Shown here piece after piece: positions 60,401 to 64,000 of a stretch of 64,000 nt of DNA. This DNA is from Todiramphus chloris collaris (lineage: Eukaryota > Chordata > Aves > Coraciiformes > Alcedinidae). The notes beneath the pieces are model-generated. The model searched no databases. It worked only from the letters and a program-made list of their open reading frames with translations, and was not told the origin of the DNA. The position numbers were made by a program, and so were the translations under genes. The stretch spans positions 3,304,300-3,368,299 of the forward strand of contig JANVCC010000270.1 of the NCBI GenBank assembly GCA_025345505.1, read 5' to 3'. The stretch's first letter is position 1. Every line of letters begins with the position of its first letter.

Positions 60401-61270
60401 CCCCTGCGATGCCAAATATCGGGGTTCAGCTGCCCTGGGTGTGCTAGCCAAAGGCCACTGCTGGATTAAGTAGCTTGAGCATACACCTGCAAGTGGGAAA
60501 ATGAGCTCGGGCATCTCTCCCTCTCCAGTCCTGCCAGTGCTCCCAGCAAAGGGCAGTGGGATCGCTCCACAGGTGTTCCAGCACATCAATGTTTCCAGCG
60601 CTGCTGCGTAGGTGTCACTCCAAAACCATAAAGAACACAGAAAGTGGAGAGCCCAAGCTGAAGCCCTCAAATAGCAGATACTCTTCTCCCCCCCTACATG
60701 ATTTTACAGGCTGGGGAGTGACGTTAGCTGAAACCTCCATTGCACAGCTTTCCTCAAAAAATCAGCCTAAAACCAGCCTCGGAAATGCTAGCAGTGGAAC
60801 GGAGAAGACCTCATGGATTTAAGGGCAGTAATTAATACTGAACCTTTAGGTGTAGTGAGGCAGCTGGGCTGCGGGGTCAGTAGGAGGCACGGTGTTGGTG
60901 AATGATAATTGCACTGTACCTACAGGCCTGAGCTGAGCACCCTACAATTATGGGGGAGGGTTTCCTGGGCCTCTTGCAAAAGCGCTCAGGTTAGAAAGGT
61001 CTCACCAGGCAAGCTGGAAAGACCCTTCTTCTCCCTGTGAGACAGACTCTAAAGCCAGGGTGGCCTGGGTAGCTGAAGCCTCTGAGGACAGGGCACAGAC
61101 AGCACCTGAGAAAGAAGGATCCTTCAGACCACCCATGTCCTGCTGGCAGCAAGAGGGGGTGTGCTCTCTGCTATGTCTTTATACACAGAAGCATCTATTC
61201 AATACCTTGAGGCACTTTGAACTGGTCCATCAGATGAGTTGAGGGGGGGTAAATGGGACATGGAGCTCAG

Positions 61271-61437
61271 CCCTGTGATTACCATGGGATAAGAGAAGCA
61301 ATCCTCCCCTCTCTCTCACTATTTTGACTTCCACCACAATTATGTCCCTGTACTTTGCTCCCTGTGATTACCATGGGATAAGAGAAGCAATCCTCCCCTC
61401 TCTCTCACTATTTTGACTTCCACCACAATTACATCCC
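61271..61437. repeat. Near-perfect 89-bp tandem duplication
   Basis: The segment beginning CCCTGTGATTACCATGGGAT at 61271 recurs at 61360. About 78 bases of the second copy match, with two differences near the end (ATTATGTCCC versus ATTACATCCC). The first copy has an extra 11-base linker before the second begins. Such high identity means a very recent duplication or an assembly error. Confidence 0.95.
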
Positions 61438-63049
61438 TTCTCTAGGGTGGGGGAGGACCATACGTAGGTCTCCTCACCTGTTTTGGCCAAGGAAACCTCT
61501 CTCCATCCCTTGCCACACTGATGGATGGGGGAATACCTTGGCTGCATCCCGAGATGCCTGTAGACACCGAGAAAGCATCCTGCAAAGATGGAAGAGGGTC
61601 TGTGGAGAGCAGCAGTGCTGGTGACACTTTGCAGAAGACCCGTTTTCTTGACGCCTGGCCAAGTCTGGTTCCTCTGGAAATAAAATAAACAAGCATTAAA
61701 GAATGCTGTCTTCCGTATGATCCAACAAAAAGACAGTTTGCCTACTGTTAAATATCAGCAACGCCCAACCAAACTCCAGTACCAGTAAAACACCACTATG
61801 GGTATTGATAAGGGGGCCAAACCACAAAGTTTTGAGCCATTTATGAGCCATGGCTGCAAAAGCTTCATCTGAGCTCTCTCATTCTGCAGGCTTATGTACA
61901 GGACACATATAGAGAGGTAACCACGTTACCTGTATATTGAGCCCAGTTGCTTGGTTTACACCGAGTCGTATCTTCCGTTACTGACACTTGCTCCTTGGCC
62001 AAAATACAGCCAGGAACGACCCACTGCTGCCCTCAGTAGCTTATTCAAGTGGCTCATCACCCGCAGTGTCCATTATCTTGCATTTGAATTTGTCTGGCTC
62101 CAACTTCTGGCCTCCAGCTTTGGAAAAGGTCCCTTCTGTTTGAGGCATTTTCCCCCCAGGGAGATACTGCCATGCAGGGCACTTGTTCACCTCAGGCTTC
62201 CACTCCCAGCACCAGCCCCAAAGGCAGAAGCCTTTAGTGACTCAGCCTGGCACTAAGTAAACACCCCGACTCCATGTGAATGGAAAGGCTGTCCAATTGG
62301 CCTTCAAGACAAAAATTAATCAAAAAAGGAAAACAATAAAATCTTGCAGGTCCCTGATGTAGGTTTTAGTCTCCCTTTGCTGTCTAGGGGAAGGGAGAGG
62401 ACAAGGGCCCCTCAGACCCTTTCTCCCAGCCATGACCAGGAGCGCATCCATCCCACCCTCACCTCACGCTGGTTTTCAGCTCCCCTGGGGCTGAAGAGCA
62501 GCTAAGACCTCGGATCTGGCTTCTAAGCTGATAATTGCAACCCCTTCACTGGCAGAAGGCGGCTCTCATGCCATTTTGACCCAAACTATGTCTTCTTTCT
62601 GTATATTTTTAATTAGGCTCAAGAATGCAGAAAAACCAGCGTGAGATCCTTTCATTCCCCTTTGTTTGGTATCTGTTATTATGACATTAAGTGTAGGGTT
62701 TTGTTGTGGTGGAGAGTTCCAAATCCTCTTCGGTTCTGCTGCTGTAGCCATGGGTTGGTGTACGTTAAAAGTGGTCATTTTCGGATTAGCTTTTCCTTTC
62801 CCTTTGATGCTGTCTGAAATGCTGAGCCAGTTAGTTGGAAAAGGCTTTTTTAACCTCTTTTGTTGCCCTTCCTCTCAACCAATGTCAGGGAGAGGACGAA
62901 AGCTCCCAGCTCTCTTAAATCAGAAAGGAATTTCCAAAGGGTTTCAAGCTTTGGTTGCCACTTGTGGCTGGGGTTACCTAACCAAAAATAGAGCAGGTTT
63001 GTTTTCAAAGGAGCAAGCAGAGAGGAGCCTCTGTTGTTGTCGTCATCAT

Positions 63050-63072
63050 TGTCATCATCATCATCATCATCG
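63050..63072. repeat. (TCA)n trinucleotide microsatellite
   Basis: About seven TCA units, preceded by interrupted CATCATTGTC copies. On the - strand it translates to an aspartate run, which explains the poly-D open frame there. Confidence 0.9.
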
Positions 63073-63639
63073 CTGCCGGTGTGCCTGTTCCCTGGGAATT
63101 TAGGAGTCCTGAGAGCAGAACCAGGGATCAGCAGCAGCAGCACAGCTCTAAACTTTTCTCTGGGTAATGCATGTTTTAGTGGTGGGGATCAGCAGTTGGG
63201 GATAAAGTTCTTTTTTCTGTTTTCTCTTCCTTTTTTGACTCTCTCTTTTTTTCTTTTCTTTTCTTTTGGATTTGGCAGTTAATGGGAAGCAGAACAAAGA
63301 CTGAACAAATGCTAGATTTCATGTACTCTTTGTATTACACCAGCAGCTCTATGGGTTCTTTCCAGCTACACAAGATCTACACTCTTTGCAGTTGTTTCTG
63401 TGGGATGCCTGATAGGAGGAGAGAGAACTTTCCAGCCTTAAGCCCTTCCCACCTTAACCATTCATATCATTACAACTAATCCTCAAGGCTGTAGATTGAA
63501 AGAAAATTGAATCCACTGGGGAGGGGTGGAAAAAATAGGGGGAAAAAAATGTTTACTTAGGTAAAAAAAAAATACACACTGACACAACTTTTTCAGCCAC
63601 CCTAGAGATCATCCCAAATATTCGTGTGAAAGTCGGGCA

Positions 63640-63702
63640 AATGGGGGGGGGGAGGGGAGGGGGGAGGTCGGGGGTGGAGGGGGTGTGCGGGGAGGGAGTG
63701 TT
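63640..63702 (+). repeat. G-run cluster, G-quadruplex-prone
   Basis: At least six runs of four or more G within about 60 bases, separated by one to a few bases (A, TC, T and similar). This fits the usual pattern for an intramolecular G-quadruplex on the + strand. It lies just left of the GC-rich right end of the window. Confidence 0.85.
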
Positions 63703-64000
63703 TATGTCAACATGGCTGGGTGATGGAATAATGCAGCCCAACGTGAGGTCAAAGCCGCGGGGCATGTGAAGCCACAGGTTCTGCAGGTGACAGGTGCTGC
63801 TCCAGCAGCTCGGATGGGAAGGAGCCGGAGCTGCTCCCGCTCCCCTCCCGCCCTCGCCCAAGGCATCGCTAACCGGGCAGCGGGGGCTGCCCTTGCGAGA
63901 GCGGCTCTTGTGCTTTACACAAGAAATATTCCTGATCCACCGGAATTATTTTTACCTTGGGAAACCTGCTTCCTCTTTTTTTTTTCCTCTTTTTTTCCTT

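Larger units (their letters stand above)
60401..64000. other. Unique DNA, tandem duplication, GC-rich right end
   Basis: No gene is recognised. It includes the 89-bp duplication at 61271-61437, a TCA trinucleotide tract at about 63050-63070, T/C-rich low complexity at 63215-63265 and the G-run cluster at 63640-63702. From about 63730 to 63910 GC and CpG content rise, with a perfect 18-base hairpin (GGGCAGC, loop GGGG, GCTGCCC) at 63875-63892 and an AGGTCAAAG nuclear-receptor-type half-site near 63746. This could be the edge of a regulatory region that continues outside the window. Confidence 0.45.

Noticed and set aside
1-64000. tRNA, rRNA, snRNA genes, CRISPR arrays, bacterial or phage genes
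   Set aside because: I looked for tRNA B-box (GGTTCGAAYCC), 5S/U6/7SK-like starts and direct-repeat arrays with spacers and saw none. Gene organisation is not prokaryotic.

Overview
The window looks like vertebrate nuclear DNA, most likely from a bird. The main evidence is at least thirteen 5'-truncated copies of the CR1 LINE. Most end in the family's diagnostic tail (ATTCTATGATTCTATGA-like 8-mer repeats on the + strand, or TCATAGAATCATAG on the - strand). Degraded MIR-like SINEs are also present, and nothing resembles Alu, B1 or L1. Other non-avian sauropsids also carry CR1, so 'bird' is an inference from overall repeat style. There is no sign of prokaryotic gene organisation, CRISPR, operons or phage.

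Layout. 1-16 kb is mostly unique, moderately AT-rich DNA with a 400-base assembly gap (1135-1534), three CR1 fragments and several A-rich tracts. 16-20 kb has one - strand CR1, two nearly abutting + strand CR1s and AT-rich stretches that read like conserved non-coding DNA. 20-31 kb carries a 12-bp minisatellite and three MIR-like fragments, the last running into a homopurine tract broken by a 100-base gap (30731-30830). 31-47 kb is unique DNA with two + strand CR1s and a long - strand CR1 next to a CpG-rich block. 47.4-49.0 kb is the only part that looks like a promoter or strong regulatory element: CpG-dense DNA with GC boxes, a perfect CRE, a GATA-type site and an NRF1-like site, flanked by AT-rich unique sequence. 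49-64 kb is again mostly unique, with three CR1 fragments, a near-perfect 89-bp tandem duplication and a G-run cluster near the right end.

Genes. I recognise no protein-coding gene, tRNA, rRNA or other RNA gene. The open frames are short and scattered on both strands, as expected by chance, or they lie in CR1s, low-complexity DNA or across runs of N. Three short - strand segments have exon-like splice-signal and open-frame combinations (57098-57226, 13042-13263, 22670-22725). I list them at low confidence because I cannot match them to a known protein. The best reading is intergenic or intronic DNA, possibly an intron-rich gene on the - strand, with one candidate promoter or enhancer block. 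I found no clear sign of a new multi-gene system.
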